64,000 nt of DNA from Candidatus Scybalocola faecigallinarum (GCA_018711005.1 DVIT01000019.1:1-64000), one strand, 5' to 3'. Shown: positions 17,978-26,226, counted from the first letter of the stretch. Notes: generated by a model not told the origin, from the letters alone. Program-made: numbers and translations.

Positions 17978-18598
17978 ATGGATCCCAATGAGTTTCCCAC
18001 CAAAGGTAATCTGATCCTGGCAAAAAACTCTCTGGCTCTGGCCAACCAGGGCTATGATCTCATGGATAAAAAAAGGAATATCCTCATCCGGGAGCTGATG
18101 GAGCTGACGGAAAAGGCCCAGGATATTCAAAAAGAAATTGATGTGACCTTTAAAAAAGCCTATGGAGCCCTTCAAAAGGCGAATATTGAAATGGGCATTA
18201 TGAATGTGGAAAACATTTCCTATACAGTGCCGGAAGAAAATAGCATACGGATCAAATACCGCAGTATTATGGGTACGGAGATCCCTCTGGTAGAGGCGCC
18301 GCCCCCTTCCACCCGTCCGGCTTATGACTTTTATCACTCAACCATTGCTTTAGACGAAGCTGTATACAATTTTACCCGGGTCAAGGAGCTGACACTAAAG
18401 CTGGCAACCATTGAGACAAGCGCCTACCGCCTGGCTGCCAGCATCATAAAGACCCGAAAGCGGGCCAATGCCCTCCAAAACATTACCATTCCCCGGTACA
18501 CAGCTCTGGTAAAAACCATCCAGACGGCCCTGGAGGAAAAGGAACGGGAGGACTTTACCCGTCTGAAGGTGATCAAAAACCGAAAAGGCGGCACTTAA
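17978..18598 (+). CDS. ntpD: V-type ATP synthase subunit D
   Basis: 206 residues forming the long antiparallel coiled coil of the rotor shaft (PTKGNLILAKNSLALANQGYDLMDKKRNIL at the N-terminus, TRKRANALQNITIPRYTALVKTIQTALEEKERE at the C-terminus). The start is MDPNEF at 17978 with AGGAGG upstream; the ORF-track start at 17951 precedes that ribosome site. It is the last structural gene of the operon. The gap to the next gene is only 36 bp, so the Crp/Fnr gene may be co-transcribed. Confidence 0.93.
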   Translation: MDPNEFPTKGNLILAKNSLALANQGYDLMDKKRNILIRELMELTEKAQDIQKEIDVTFKKAYGALQKANIEMGIMNVENISYTVPEENSIRIKYRSIMGTEIPLVEAPPPSTRPAYDFYHSTIALDEAVYNFTRVKELTLKLATIETSAYRLAASIIKTRKRANALQNITIPRYTALVKTIQTALEEKEREDFTRLKVIKNRKGGT

Positions 18599-18634
18599 GC
18601 AAAAAAAGACTTAAGCAAAAGAAGGGGGACATCT

Positions 18635-19306
18635 ATGGAAGAACTAAAAGAATTTTTTCCTTTTTGGGATAAGCTGCCGCCCCATTGGCAGGAAAAGCTT
18701 TCTGCCGGCGTCAGCCGCCACACTTATCCAAAAGGGACGCTGATCCACCGGGGCCGCCAGGACTGCATCGGTCTTTTGCTGATCTTAAAAGGCCAGGCAC
18801 GGTCATATATTATTACCGATGATGGCCGGGAGCTGACCCTCTTTCGCCTGTTTGAACGGGATATATGCCTGTTTACAGCATCCTGCGTATTTAACAGCAT
18901 CCAGTTTGATATTTTTATCAGCGCCGAGCAGGACACTCAGGCGCTCCATATCCCGCCGGATCTGTTCCGCCAGTGCATGGAGGACTGCGCCCCGGCTGCC
19001 ATGTATGCCAATGAACTGATGGCCTCCGGTTTCTCCGAAGTGATGTGGGTCCTGGATCAGATTTTAAGCAAGAAGCTGGACGCCCGTCTGGCCGCCTTCC
19101 TTATTGAGGAATCCGACCTTCGCGGCACCCGTTCTCTTGATATTACCCACGAACAGATCGCCAACCATCTGGGCAGCGCCAGAGAGGTCATTACCCGGAT
19201 GCTGAAATATTTCCAGTCCGAGGGACTGGTGCAGCTTTCCCGGGGCCATGTAACCCTGACCAATGAAAGCGGTCTGGAAGCCATGGCAGAAGGCAGTGTC
19301 AGATAA
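18635..19306 (+). CDS. Crp/Fnr family transcriptional regulator
   Basis: 223 residues: an N-terminal cyclic-nucleotide-binding-type beta barrel (LLLILKGQARSYIITDDGRELTLFRL), a dimerisation helix, and a C-terminal winged helix with recognition segment DITHEQIANHLGSAREVITRMLKYF. Two cysteines (CLFTASC) lie where haem- or redox-responsive relatives have functional residues, but no Fnr-type N-terminal cysteine cluster is present, so the signal is unknown. It sits between the V-ATPase operon and thioredoxin, which suggests redox or energy sensing. Confidence 0.88.
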   Translation: MEELKEFFPFWDKLPPHWQEKLSAGVSRHTYPKGTLIHRGRQDCIGLLLILKGQARSYIITDDGRELTLFRLFERDICLFTASCVFNSIQFDIFISAEQDTQALHIPPDLFRQCMEDCAPAAMYANELMASGFSEVMWVLDQILSKKLDARLAAFLIEESDLRGTRSLDITHEQIANHLGSAREVITRMLKYFQSEGLVQLSRGHVTLTNESGLEAMAEGSVR

Positions 19307-19503
19307 GAAGGAAGATCCGTTAAAACGGATAGCTGCCCGTTTTGTAACAAAGTCACAGACGCACTTTCCTTTTTATGGTATTCTTACACCAACAAGTGAA
19401 ACAAAAACATGATCCCAAGAAAATAAGGGATCATACCAAAATTTCCCAGGGGATAAAAATCCCGTGTCAGGAAAATATAAAAAATAAAACAGGAGTGATG
19501 GAT

Positions 19504-19812
19504 ATGTCAGTAATCGTTGTTAATAACAATAATTTTTCTCAGGAAGTTCTTCAAAGTGATAAACCGGTATTAGTAGACTTTTTCGCTACATGGTGCGGCC
19601 CCTGCAAAATGCTTTCACCGATTGTGGATCAGCTTGCAGATGAACACCCGGAAGTTAAAGTATGCAAACTGGATGTTGATGAAAACCAGGATCTGGCTCA
19701 GCAGTTCCAGGTTATGAGCATTCCTACCCTTATCCTTTTCAAGGACGGCCAGGCAGCTTCCAAAGTTGTCGGCTTACAGACCAAAGCAGCTCTTGAGCAG
19801 CTTATTAAGTAA
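19504..19812 (+). CDS. trxA: thioredoxin
   Basis: 102 residues with the canonical active site ATWCGPCKM (Cys31/Cys34), the cis-Pro loop MSIPTLILFKDG and the thioredoxin fold throughout. It reduces disulfides in the cytoplasm. The start at 19504 (MSVIVVNN) follows AGGAG; the long ORF-track N-terminus is upstream noncoding sequence. No thioredoxin reductase gene is adjacent. A near-perfect terminator follows. Confidence 0.97.
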   Translation: MSVIVVNNNNFSQEVLQSDKPVLVDFFATWCGPCKMLSPIVDQLADEHPEVKVCKLDVDENQDLAQQFQVMSIPTLILFKDGQAASKVVGLQTKAALEQLIK

Positions 19813-19826
19813 TTTATCGGATCATT

Positions 19827-19881
19827 AAAACCCCAAAGACCATCCTGATATCTCAATACTTAGGATGGTCTTTGGGGTTTT
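19827..19881. terminator. trxA terminator, 20-bp perfect stem
   Basis: AAAACCCCAAAGACCATCCT pairs perfectly with AGGATGGTCTTTGGGGTTTT around a 15-nt loop, immediately after the trxA stop. Confidence 0.9.
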
Positions 19882-19901
19882 GCCACAAAGGAGGACCTGC
19901 C

Positions 19902-20461
19902 ATGAAGTTTGGCATTTTATGCGCCGGAGACAGCGAAACGGCGCCATTGCCGCCCAGGTGCTGATCGACACCTTTAAATGCGACCGCATCATTAACGGCG
20001 GGACTGCCGGCGGCATGGATCCGTGTATCCGGCTCTTTGATACCGTTGTCGCTACAGAAGCCGCTTATCACGATGTTGAAGGAAGCATCCTGACAGAATT
20101 TCATCCATGGCTCCCGTCGGTTTTTATGCCCTCTGATCCGGCTCTTTTAGATCTGGCCCGTCAGGCGGCAGAAAAATTAAAAACTTCCCATCATACCGTC
20201 TTTGGCCGTATGGTCACCGGTGAACAGTTTATTGTGGATGAAAACAGAGATAAGATCAACGAAATGCTCGCCCCCTTAAGTGTGGATATGGAAACGGCCG
20301 CCATTGCCCATGTTTGTTATGTAAACCGCATTCCTTTTATTTCCATCCGCTCCATTACAGACACTGCCAGCCACAGCGGCGAAGAAAATTTTGAACGAAA
20401 CTGTGAAAAGGCCTCATGGCTGTCCGCGGAATTTGTAAGGATGATGCTTGCGCAAATATAA
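19902..20461 (+). pseudogene. mtnN: 5'-methylthioadenosine/S-adenosylhomocysteine nucleosidase, broken near the N-terminus
   Basis: The reading frame from NGAIAAQVLIDTF to the end is clearly MTA/SAH nucleosidase (INGGTAGGMDP, VDMETAAIAHVC, IRSITDTASHSGEE with the catalytic Asp). A proper start with ribosome site (AAGGAGGACCTGCC ATG, 19902) reads MKFGILCAGDSETAP and then hits TGA at 19962 in a different frame. About 50 residues that normally lie between these parts are missing, including the first substrate-binding strands, and the two pieces are out of frame. The N-terminal catalytic Glu region is therefore cut off from the rest. It is probably non-functional, unless the base calls at the junction are wrong. 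The ORF-track start at 19865 lies inside the trxA terminator and is not real. Confidence 0.8.
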
Positions 20462-20497
20462 GCGGACCGCCTAAAACAAAAGATAAAACGTGTTCCT

Positions 20498-20543
20498 AAA
20501 AAGAGGCCTTGTCTGGCAAAAAACTGCCAGGCAAGGCCTCTTT
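20498..20543. terminator. bidirectional terminator between mtnN and hcp
   Basis: AAAAGAGGCCTTGxCTGGCA pairs with TGCCAGxCAAGGCCTCTTT around AAAAAC, between two convergent genes. Confidence 0.85.
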
Positions 20544-20553
20544 CCAGACTTCA

Positions 20554-22143
20554 CTATAACATCTTTTTTAAATCTTCCTCCGGTGTGCTGATTGGAGAAA
20601 TTTCATAGTTTTCTACCAGGTAATTCAGCACATTCGGGGACACAAACGCCGGAAGTGTGGGCCCCAGAAAGATCTTTTTAATCCCCAGATGAAGGAGCGT
20701 CAGTAAAATACATACTGCCTTTTGCTCATACCAGGACAATACCATGGACAGAGGCAGGTCATTAACACCGCAGCCAAAAGCATCAGCCAGAGCCAGAGCC
20801 ACTTTGATGGCACTGTAGGCGTCGTTACACTGGCCCATATCCATGATTCTGGGCAAGCCTCCGATCGTTCCCAGATCCAGATCATTAAATCGGTATTTCC
20901 CGCAGGCCAGCGTCAGGATCATAGTATCCTTTGGCGCCTGCTTAACAAATTCTGTGTAATAATTACGGCCCGGCCTGGCGCCGTCACAGCCGCCCACAAG
21001 GAAGAAATGCCGGATAGCGCCGGATTTTACCGCTTCAACAACCTTGTCTGCCACAGACAGCACTGTCCCATGGCCAAAGCCGGTCATTACCTGATGTCCT
21101 CCGTTGATCCCGGTAAATTCCATATCCTCATCATAGCCGCCAAGCTCAAGGGCTTTTTGGATGACCGGTGTAAAATCCTTATCTTCTCCAATATGCACCA
21201 TTCCCGGGTAGGACACCACTTCTGTCGTAAATACCCGGTCCGCGTAGCTGTCCTTTACCGGCATGAGACAGTTTGTTGTAAAAAGTACAGGGGCCGGGAT
21301 ATTGGCAAATTCCTTCTGCTGATTCTGCCATGCCGTGCCGAAATTTCCCTTTAAATGAGGATAAGCCTTTAAAAGAGGATAGGCATGGGCCGGCAGCATT
21401 TCTCCATGGGTATAAATATTGATCCCTTTATCTTTTGTCTGCTCCAGCAAAAGCTTAAGATCATACAGATCGTGGCCGGTGATCACAATAAATGGTCCCT
21501 TTTCCACAGTCAGCGGTACGGTTACCGGCTCAGGTGTTCCAAATGTTTCCGTGTTGGCCTTGTCCAGCAATTCCATACATTTCAAATTGACTTCACCAAC
21601 CTGGAGCACTACAGGAAGCAGCTTGTCCGCAGGCCAGTCCAGGCCAAGGACAAATAAAGCCCGATAGAAAAATCCATTCACTGTATCGTCTGTATATCCC
21701 AGAATCATGGCATGATAAGCATAAGCCGCCATTCCCCGGATTCCAAAAAGGATCAGGGATTTCAGGGATCGTATATCTTCACCAGCCTCCCAGATTTCCT
21801 GTACAGAATAATCCTCTGTCTGGCCGCATGGATTGGCACAGGAAGAACACCCCGGAGAAACGGCCTCCTTTTCCTCATGAACCCGACGGATCATTTTTTC
21901 AATCGTTTCATTATTAAAGTTTACATTGGTAATGGTAGTAAAAAGGCCCTCCAACATGATCCGGTCTGTTTTTTCTGTCTTTTCATTATTGGCACATGCC
22001 CTTGCCAGTCCGATCAGCGCACCGGTCAGCTTATCCTGAAGTCCGGCAGTATCCGCCTTTTTTCCACACACGCCTGCATTTCCCATGCAGCCGGTACATC
22101 CTGCCGTCTGCTCACACTGAAAACAAAACATTCTCTTTTCCAT
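20554..22143 (-). CDS. hcp: hydroxylamine reductase (hybrid-cluster protein)
   Basis: About 529 residues. The N-terminal cysteines (CFQCEQTAGCTGCMGNAGVC) bind the [4Fe-4S] cluster. Downstream blocks hold hybrid-cluster ligands: FVITGHDLYDL, FTTNCLMP, LACGKYRFNDLDLG and DMGQCNDAYSA. Hcp proteins reduce hydroxylamine in vitro and are linked to nitric oxide and nitrosative stress. The start is taken at MEKRMFCF (22143) with GGAGG eight bases upstream; the ORF-track start at 22161 lies ahead of that site. It is co-transcribed with the upstream ferredoxin-like gene, whose stop lies inside its ribosome-site region. Confidence 0.96.
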   Translation of the reverse strand: MEKRMFCFQCEQTAGCTGCMGNAGVCGKKADTAGLQDKLTGALIGLARACANNEKTEKTDRIMLEGLFTTITNVNFNNETIEKMIRRVHEEKEAVSPGCSSCANPCGQTEDYSVQEIWEAGEDIRSLKSLILFGIRGMAAYAYHAMILGYTDDTVNGFFYRALFVLGLDWPADKLLPVVLQVGEVNLKCMELLDKANTETFGTPEPVTVPLTVEKGPFIVITGHDLYDLKLLLEQTKDKGINIYTHGEMLPAHAYPLLKAYPHLKGNFGTAWQNQQKEFANIPAPVLFTTNCLMPVKDSYADRVFTTEVVSYPGMVHIGEDKDFTPVIQKALELGGYDEDMEFTGINGGHQVMTGFGHGTVLSVADKVVEAVKSGAIRHFFLVGGCDGARPGRNYYTEFVKQAPKDTMILTLACGKYRFNDLDLGTIGGLPRIMDMGQCNDAYSAIKVALALADAFGCGVNDLPLSMVLSWYEQKAVCILLTLLHLGIKKIFLGPTLPAFVSPNVLNYLVENYEISPISTPEEDLKKML

Positions 22144-22157
22144 TCGCTCCGCCTCCG

Positions 22158-22808
22158 TCAATCCAGGATCTTTCCATCAATAGAAATCGTCACAACCTGC
22201 CACGGGATCATTTTCCCGCTGGCCATAAGGGCTTTTTTCACGGCATTTTCCAGACCGCCGCAGCAAGGCACCTCCATGCGGACAACAGTAACACTTTTTA
22301 TAGCATTTTGCCGAAGGATCTCTGTCAGCTTTTCGCTATAATCCACACTATCCAGCTTTGGGCATCCCACAAGGGTAATTTTGCCCCGGATGAAATCATT
22401 ATGGAAATTTCCATAGGCAAATGCTGTACAATCGGCGGCTACAAGAAGCTTTGCGCCTTCAAAATAGGGCGCTTTTACAGGCGCCAGCTTGATCTGAACC
22501 GGCCACTGGGAAAGCTGGGACTCTGGCCCGCTGGTCTCGCTGGTACCGGATGAAACTGAAGCAGCTGCCCGGGCTTCCATATGGGCCTTAACCGCCTTCT
22601 CATCATAAGCCGCAGCCTCCCGTTCAACAAAAGAAATAGCCCCTGCCGGACAGGAAGGCAGGCAGTCTCCCAAACCGTCGCAATAATCATCTCTTAAAAG
22701 ACGGGCTTTACCATCAACCATGCCAATAGCGCCTTCATGGCAGGCATTGGCACACAGGCCGCAGCCATTACATTTTTCTTCATCAATATGGATAATCCTT
22801 CGGATCAT
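22158..22808 (-). CDS. 4Fe-4S dicluster ferredoxin-like protein, partner of Hcp
   Basis: 216 residues. The N-terminus has two [4Fe-4S] motifs (CNGCGLCANACHEGA and CDGLGDCLPSCPAGA). The C-terminal half (GAKLLVAADCTAFAYGNFH ... VGCPKLDS ... MEVPCCGGLENAVKKA) has further conserved cysteines. Proteins of this layout commonly sit next to hcp in clostridia and are thought to deliver electrons to it. A strong AGGAGG precedes the ATG at 22808. It is the first gene of the hcp operon, divergent from a Crp/Fnr regulator. Confidence 0.85.
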   Translation of the reverse strand: MIRRIIHIDEEKCNGCGLCANACHEGAIGMVDGKARLLRDDYCDGLGDCLPSCPAGAISFVEREAAAYDEKAVKAHMEARAAASVSSGTSETSGPESQLSQWPVQIKLAPVKAPYFEGAKLLVAADCTAFAYGNFHNDFIRGKITLVGCPKLDSVDYSEKLTEILRQNAIKSVTVVRMEVPCCGGLENAVKKALMASGKMIPWQVVTISIDGKILD

Positions 22809-22856
22809 AAATATTCCTCCTGACTTTTACATCTGTGTTTTCGTATCTATGCTCCT

Positions 22857-22899
22857 ATCATACCTTAAGATGCTTTTTAAATCTGTTGTTTTAACAACA
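22857..22899 (-). promoter_or_regulatory. operator and promoter region of the hcp operon
   Basis: A perfect 16-bp palindrome TGTTGTTTTAACAACA (22884-22899) lies in the divergent spacer. On the minus strand a TATGAT -10 box is at 22862-22857 with only a weak -35. If transcription starts near 22850, the palindrome is centred about 41.5 bp upstream, the classic position for a Crp/Fnr activator that substitutes for a -35 box. The spacing is read from the sequence; the regulatory role is inferred. Confidence 0.6.
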
Positions 22900-22916
22900 T
22901 TTTAAAAAACATATTC

Positions 22917-22945
22917 TTGACAGATATAAATCATCTCTATATATT
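22917..22945 (+). promoter_or_regulatory. promoter of the divergent Crp/Fnr regulator
   Basis: TTGACA, a 17-bp spacer and TATATT, about 35 bp before the gene. The TGTTG/CAACA palindrome lies just upstream, so both directions could be controlled from it. Confidence 0.7.
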
Positions 22946-22980
22946 TTTAGATAAGAAAACGAAAAGGGGTGATCGCTTTT

Positions 22981-23688
22981 ATGGACACTCAGACATTTAA
23001 AGAAACACGGATATTTAAAGATACTCAGATGCTTAAGGATACCCGGCTTTTTAAAGACATTGGACCGGAAGATATAGACAGCTTATTAAATTGTCTGGGT
23101 GCATACGCCCGGACATATAAAAAAGGGGAAGTCATTTACGCCGCCGCCCGTCCGGTCACTGCCATGGGCCTTGTCCTGTCCGGCAAAGTGCGCATCGAGC
23201 AAACCGATGTTTGGGGCAATCAAAATATTTTCGGATATGCCGGGCCCGGACAGGTCTTTGCAGAATCCTATGCCTGCGCCCCAAAAGAAACGATGATGGT
23301 TGATGTGACGGCAGCTTCAGACTGTCAGATCTTATTTTTAAATGTACACAAGATCCTTACTACATGCCCGTCGGCCTGTGCCTTCCACAGCCGCCTTATC
23401 GCTAACCTGCTTACAGTGATGGCCACCAAAAACATGAGCCTGTCACGAAAGATCAATGACATTTCCCACAGATCCATTCGGGAACGGCTTTTGTCCTATC
23501 TGTCGTATCAGGCCATGAAATCCGGGAGCAATACCTTTGACATTCCGTTTAACCGCCAGGAGCTTGCCGATTATCTGTGTGTGGACCGAAGCGCACTTTC
23601 CAAGGAGCTGGGGAAAATGAAAAAAGACGGCCTGCTTACATGGCAGAAAAATCATTTCCATGTCTATGATACCTTTTTGCAGGAATGA
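22981..23688 (+). CDS. Crp/Fnr family regulator, probable hcp regulator
   Basis: 235 residues. An unusual N-terminal extension of four tandem six-residue repeats (TFKETR, IFKDTQ, MLKDTR, LFKDIG) precedes a normal effector barrel (VIYAAARPVTAMGLVLSGKVRIEQ). A dimerisation helix follows, then a C-terminal winged helix with recognition segment FNRQELADYLCVDRSALSKELGKM. The start is taken as ATG 22981; the ORF-track GTG at 22969 abuts the AGGGG ribosome site. Divergent placement next to hcp, with a shared palindrome, matches HcpR-like regulators that respond to nitrosative stress, which is an inference from context. Confidence 0.85.
   Translation: MDTQTFKETRIFKDTQMLKDTRLFKDIGPEDIDSLLNCLGAYARTYKKGEVIYAAARPVTAMGLVLSGKVRIEQTDVWGNQNIFGYAGPGQVFAESYACAPKETMMVDVTAASDCQILFLNVHKILTTCPSACAFHSRLIANLLTVMATKNMSLSRKINDISHRSIRERLLSYLSYQAMKSGSNTFDIPFNRQELADYLCVDRSALSKELGKMKKDGLLTWQKNHFHVYDTFLQE
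22993..23064 (+). repeat. four tandem 18-bp repeats in the 5' coding region of the Crp/Fnr gene
   Basis: Units are ACATTTAAAGAAACACGG, ATATTTAAAGATACTCAG, ATGCTTAAGGATACCCGG and CTTTTTAAAGACATTGGA. They keep the reading frame and only the last belongs to the normal start of the family fold. Confidence 0.8.
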
Positions 23689-23731
23689 TCTGCAGCGCCC
23701 TTAAAATACACCTAAAGGAGAACCTTGCACA

Positions 23732-24190
23732 ATGAAACCCGAATATCTGTACATTCCGGCCGCCGCTGCTGTCCTGATCCTGGCTGTTGTCCTTTTGATC
23801 ATTTATCGAAAGCACAATTATTATCCTTATGCAGCAAAACATATTTTAACCAAAAGGGAATATCGCTTTTATCAGATTTTAAAAGAAATCGCTGATGAAT
23901 ACGGCTGTATCGTCTGCCCAAAGGTGGGTGTTAAGGATCTTTTAGCCGTTACAGATAAGAAAAACTATATGAAATATTTCCACAAGATCGCACAAAAACA
24001 TGTGGACTTTGTGATCTGCGACCAGGATCTGTATGTTCTTTTTGCCATCGAGCTGGATGATTCCAGCCATGAAACACGGGAGGCAAAAATAAGGGATCAC
24101 TTTAAGGATAAGGCCTTCGCCGCGGCCCGGATCCCGCTGCGCCGCATCCGGGATATTGATGCCCGGGAAATACGAAAATTATTCAGCTAA
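23732..24190 (+). CDS. DUF2726 domain protein with N-terminal membrane anchor
   Basis: 152 residues. A single transmembrane helix (residues 5-25) is followed by a DUF2726 domain (LTKREYRFYQILKEIADEYG ... VICPKV-type strands ... VDFVICDQDLYVLFAIELDDSSHE ... KDKAFAAARIPLRRI). DUF2726 proteins have an endonuclease-like fold (the VDFVICD and AIELDD strands), but their function is unknown. The ribosome site AAAGGAGAAC is well placed. It stands alone, 43 bp after the Crp/Fnr gene, and is followed by a strong terminator. Confidence 0.85.
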   Translation: MKPEYLYIPAAAAVLILAVVLLIIYRKHNYYPYAAKHILTKREYRFYQILKEIADEYGCIVCPKVGVKDLLAVTDKKNYMKYFHKIAQKHVDFVICDQDLYVLFAIELDDSSHETREAKIRDHFKDKAFAAARIPLRRIRDIDAREIRKLFS

Positions 24191-24211
24191 GTATACGATC
24201 TGCTCAAACGA

Positions 24212-24261
24212 ACACAGGCGTCCGAAACCGCAGCAGAGTTTCGGACGCCTGTGTTGTTTTT
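24212..24261 (+). terminator. terminator after the DUF2726 gene
   Basis: ACACAGGCGTCCGAAAC pairs perfectly with GTTTCGGACGCCTGTGT, followed by TGTTTTT. Confidence 0.9.
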
Positions 24262-24355
24262 AGCGCCAAAGGCGCCGGGAATGACACTTTGTGCCTTCAT
24301 CCGGGGGCTCAATGCTGAGGATCGGAAGGACCGGCCATTTCCCATAAAACTTCCC

Positions 24356-25711
24356 TTACTTTTCTTCTGTTTTTTCTTCAGTATCGTCTTTCTCAGGCTC
24401 CACCTCCTGGCGCTCCACAAGAACCTCTTTGATCCTCCGGTTTTCGATCTCGGTCACATGAAAGATCAGAGAATCAAATTTCAGGTCAAATGTGGTCCCG
24501 TCCTTAGGGATCGTATGTAGCTGAGAAAATACAAAACCGCCTACAGTATCATAATCCGGGCTTTCCAGACTGTCTACGCCTAATTCTTCGGAAAGGCTTT
24601 CAATATCACACTCACCGTTGACTCTCCAAACTGTTTCTGAAATCTGTTCAAGCTCTTTTTCTTCCGATGCATCATACTCATCGTAAATATTTCCAACGAT
24701 TTCTTCCAGCAGGTCCTCCATGGTAATAATACCGCTGACCTGCCCAAACTCGTCAATAACAACAGCAAAATGGATCTTTTTCATCTGCATGTCTTTAAAC
24801 AGCTTATCCGCGGAAATACTTTCCGGAATAAAATAAGGCGCCCGCAAAAACTTTTTAAGATCTTTGCGCTCCTGGGAATCCGCCATCAGAAAATCTCTGG
24901 CATAAAGCACTCCTACTATATCATCAAAATCCTTATCGAATACAGGAAATCTGGACTTTCCACTGTTTCGGATAACATCAAGGACTTCGTTTTCATCCGC
25001 TTTCAGCGAAAGAAATGTAACGTCTGTACTGTGGGTCATAATATCTCTTGCCGGAGTATCATCAAATGCAAACACGTTCTGGATCCATTCCTTCTCGTCT
25101 TCATCAATGACACCCTTTTCCTCGCCAAGGTCTACCATCATACGGATTTCTTCTTCCGTTACGCTTTCTTCCTCTGCCTCGGTTTTAAACCGAAGGATCT
25201 TTAACACCACATTGGTAGATAAAGACAGGAAAAAGATGACCGGGCGCATAACAAAAGCTACGGCACTGACAACGCGGCATGAAAATTTAGCCACCTGATA
25301 GGATTTCTGCATGGCAATTCTTTTAGGTACCAGCTCTCCAAAAATCAATGTAAAATACGACAATATAATGGTGATCGCAATTACGGAAAGAGTATTGAGT
25401 ACTGAAAGCGGGATCCCGTGGAATCCTATATCATTATATACCCAATCAACTAAATACTGAGCAAAATTATCGGCCGCAAAAGCACTGCCTAAAAATCCGG
25501 CCAGGGTGATCCCTACCTGAATAGTCGATAAGAAGCCTGTAGGTTCTTCAACCAGCCTGAGCAGGCGATTTGCTGTCTTATCGCCATCTTCAGCCAGCTT
25601 TTTAAGCTTTGTCGTATTTAACGAAACGACCGCGATTTCCGTAGCTGCAAAAAACGCATTAATCAAAATCAATATGACCTGTAAAAGTATCTGTTGGGGA
25701 ACTGAGTCCAA
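24356..25711 (-). CDS. CNNM/CorC-type membrane protein with CBS domains (hemolysin C family)
   Basis: 451 residues: an N-terminal DUF21/CNNM membrane domain (four segments, LINAFFAATEIAVVSLN ... GFLSTIQVGITLAGFLGSAF ... LIFGELVPKRIAMQ), a CBS pair (residues about 210-340; ARDIMTHSTDVTFLS, FAVVIDEFGQVSGIITMEDLLEEIVG) and a C-terminal CorC/HlyC transporter-associated domain. The tail is acidic (EPEKDDTEEKTEEK). Family members are linked to Mg2+ or other divalent cation export; the hemolysin name is historical. It is a single gene behind a long leader containing a terminator-like hairpin. Confidence 0.92.
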   Translation of the reverse strand: MDSVPQQILLQVILILINAFFAATEIAVVSLNTTKLKKLAEDGDKTANRLLRLVEEPTGFLSTIQVGITLAGFLGSAFAADNFAQYLVDWVYNDIGFHGIPLSVLNTLSVIAITIILSYFTLIFGELVPKRIAMQKSYQVAKFSCRVVSAVAFVMRPVIFFLSLSTNVVLKILRFKTEAEEESVTEEEIRMMVDLGEEKGVIDEDEKEWIQNVFAFDDTPARDIMTHSTDVTFLSLKADENEVLDVIRNSGKSRFPVFDKDFDDIVGVLYARDFLMADSQERKDLKKFLRAPYFIPESISADKLFKDMQMKKIHFAVVIDEFGQVSGIITMEDLLEEIVGNIYDEYDASEEKELEQISETVWRVNGECDIESLSEELGVDSLESPDYDTVGGFVFSQLHTIPKDGTTFDLKFDSLIFHVTEIENRRIKEVLVERQEVEPEKDDTEEKTEEK

Positions 25712-25884
25712 TCAAAATCACTCCTTTTAAAAATAAAAACATAATGTTACTTCAGACACGCACTCTCTCATCTGTGAGGCGTCCCCGGACATACCTTATA
25801 TAAGGCCTGCCTTGTCTTTCCTGCTTCCCACGATGCCCCCCAGCCATGGTCTTTTGGAAATAAAAAAAGAGCTTTGATGGGCAG

Positions 25885-26023
25885 CAAAAAAATGGCTCAG
25901 CGAACGTGAAACCCATTTCTTTTTTTAATTGCCTTTCCTCATCAAAACACCTCAAACTTAAAATCAGTGACCTTATAAAACATATATCGGGTCTATCATA
26001 TCAGAAAACTTTTAAATTGTCAA
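25885..26023 (-). promoter_or_regulatory. promoter and terminator-bearing leader of the CNNM gene
   Basis: The promoter is TTGACA (26023-26018), a 17-bp spacer and TATGAT (26000-25995) on the minus strand. About 70-105 nt downstream of the inferred start a hairpin (AAATGG..CA / TG..CCATTT) followed by seven Ts (25917-25885) lies well before the gene start at 25711. Just after it, GCCCATCAAAG can pair with the earlier TTTTGATGAGG, a possible alternative fold. I do not recognise a named riboswitch. The region from 26024 to 26110 holds nothing I can assign. Confidence 0.55.
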
Positions 26024-26110
26024 ATTATTGTTTGAGCATGAGGCAGAAAATCTTAATTTCCACAAGCAAATATCCTGTCTGTAAAACAAAAAAAATCTGT
26101 CCTTTAGATG

Positions 26111-26153
26111 GGTGCTCGTAAGACAGTAATTCTAAGAAATTACTATTTTACGG
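26111..26153 (+). other. left junction (attL-like) of the integrated element
   Basis: GGTGCTCGTAAGACAGTAATTCT then AAGAAATT then ACTATTTTACGGC. The AAGAAATT core and a nearby ACTxTTTTACG are repeated directly at the right junction (32215 onward), as expected for attL/attR of a serine recombinase. Confidence 0.6.
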
Positions 26154-26173
26154 CATCTGTCTGACAGGATTGG

Positions 26174-26226
26174 GAAACAAACGAACATACGGCATTCAGC
26201 TTTGGCTGAGTGCCGTTGTTTGTTTT
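26174..26226 (+). terminator. hairpin at the left end of the element
   Basis: GGCATTCAGC-TTTG-GCTGAGTGCC flanked by AAACAAAC and GTTTGTTTTT. It may stop transcription entering the element. The roughly 430 bp from the left junction to the DUF6061 gene hold no gene I can support; the 78-residue ORF here looks spurious. Confidence 0.65.

Noticed and set aside
25712-25884. known riboswitch class (M-box, yybP-ykoY or fluoride) before the CNNM gene
   Set aside because: None of the conserved sequence blocks of these classes could be identified by eye; left as an unassigned leader.
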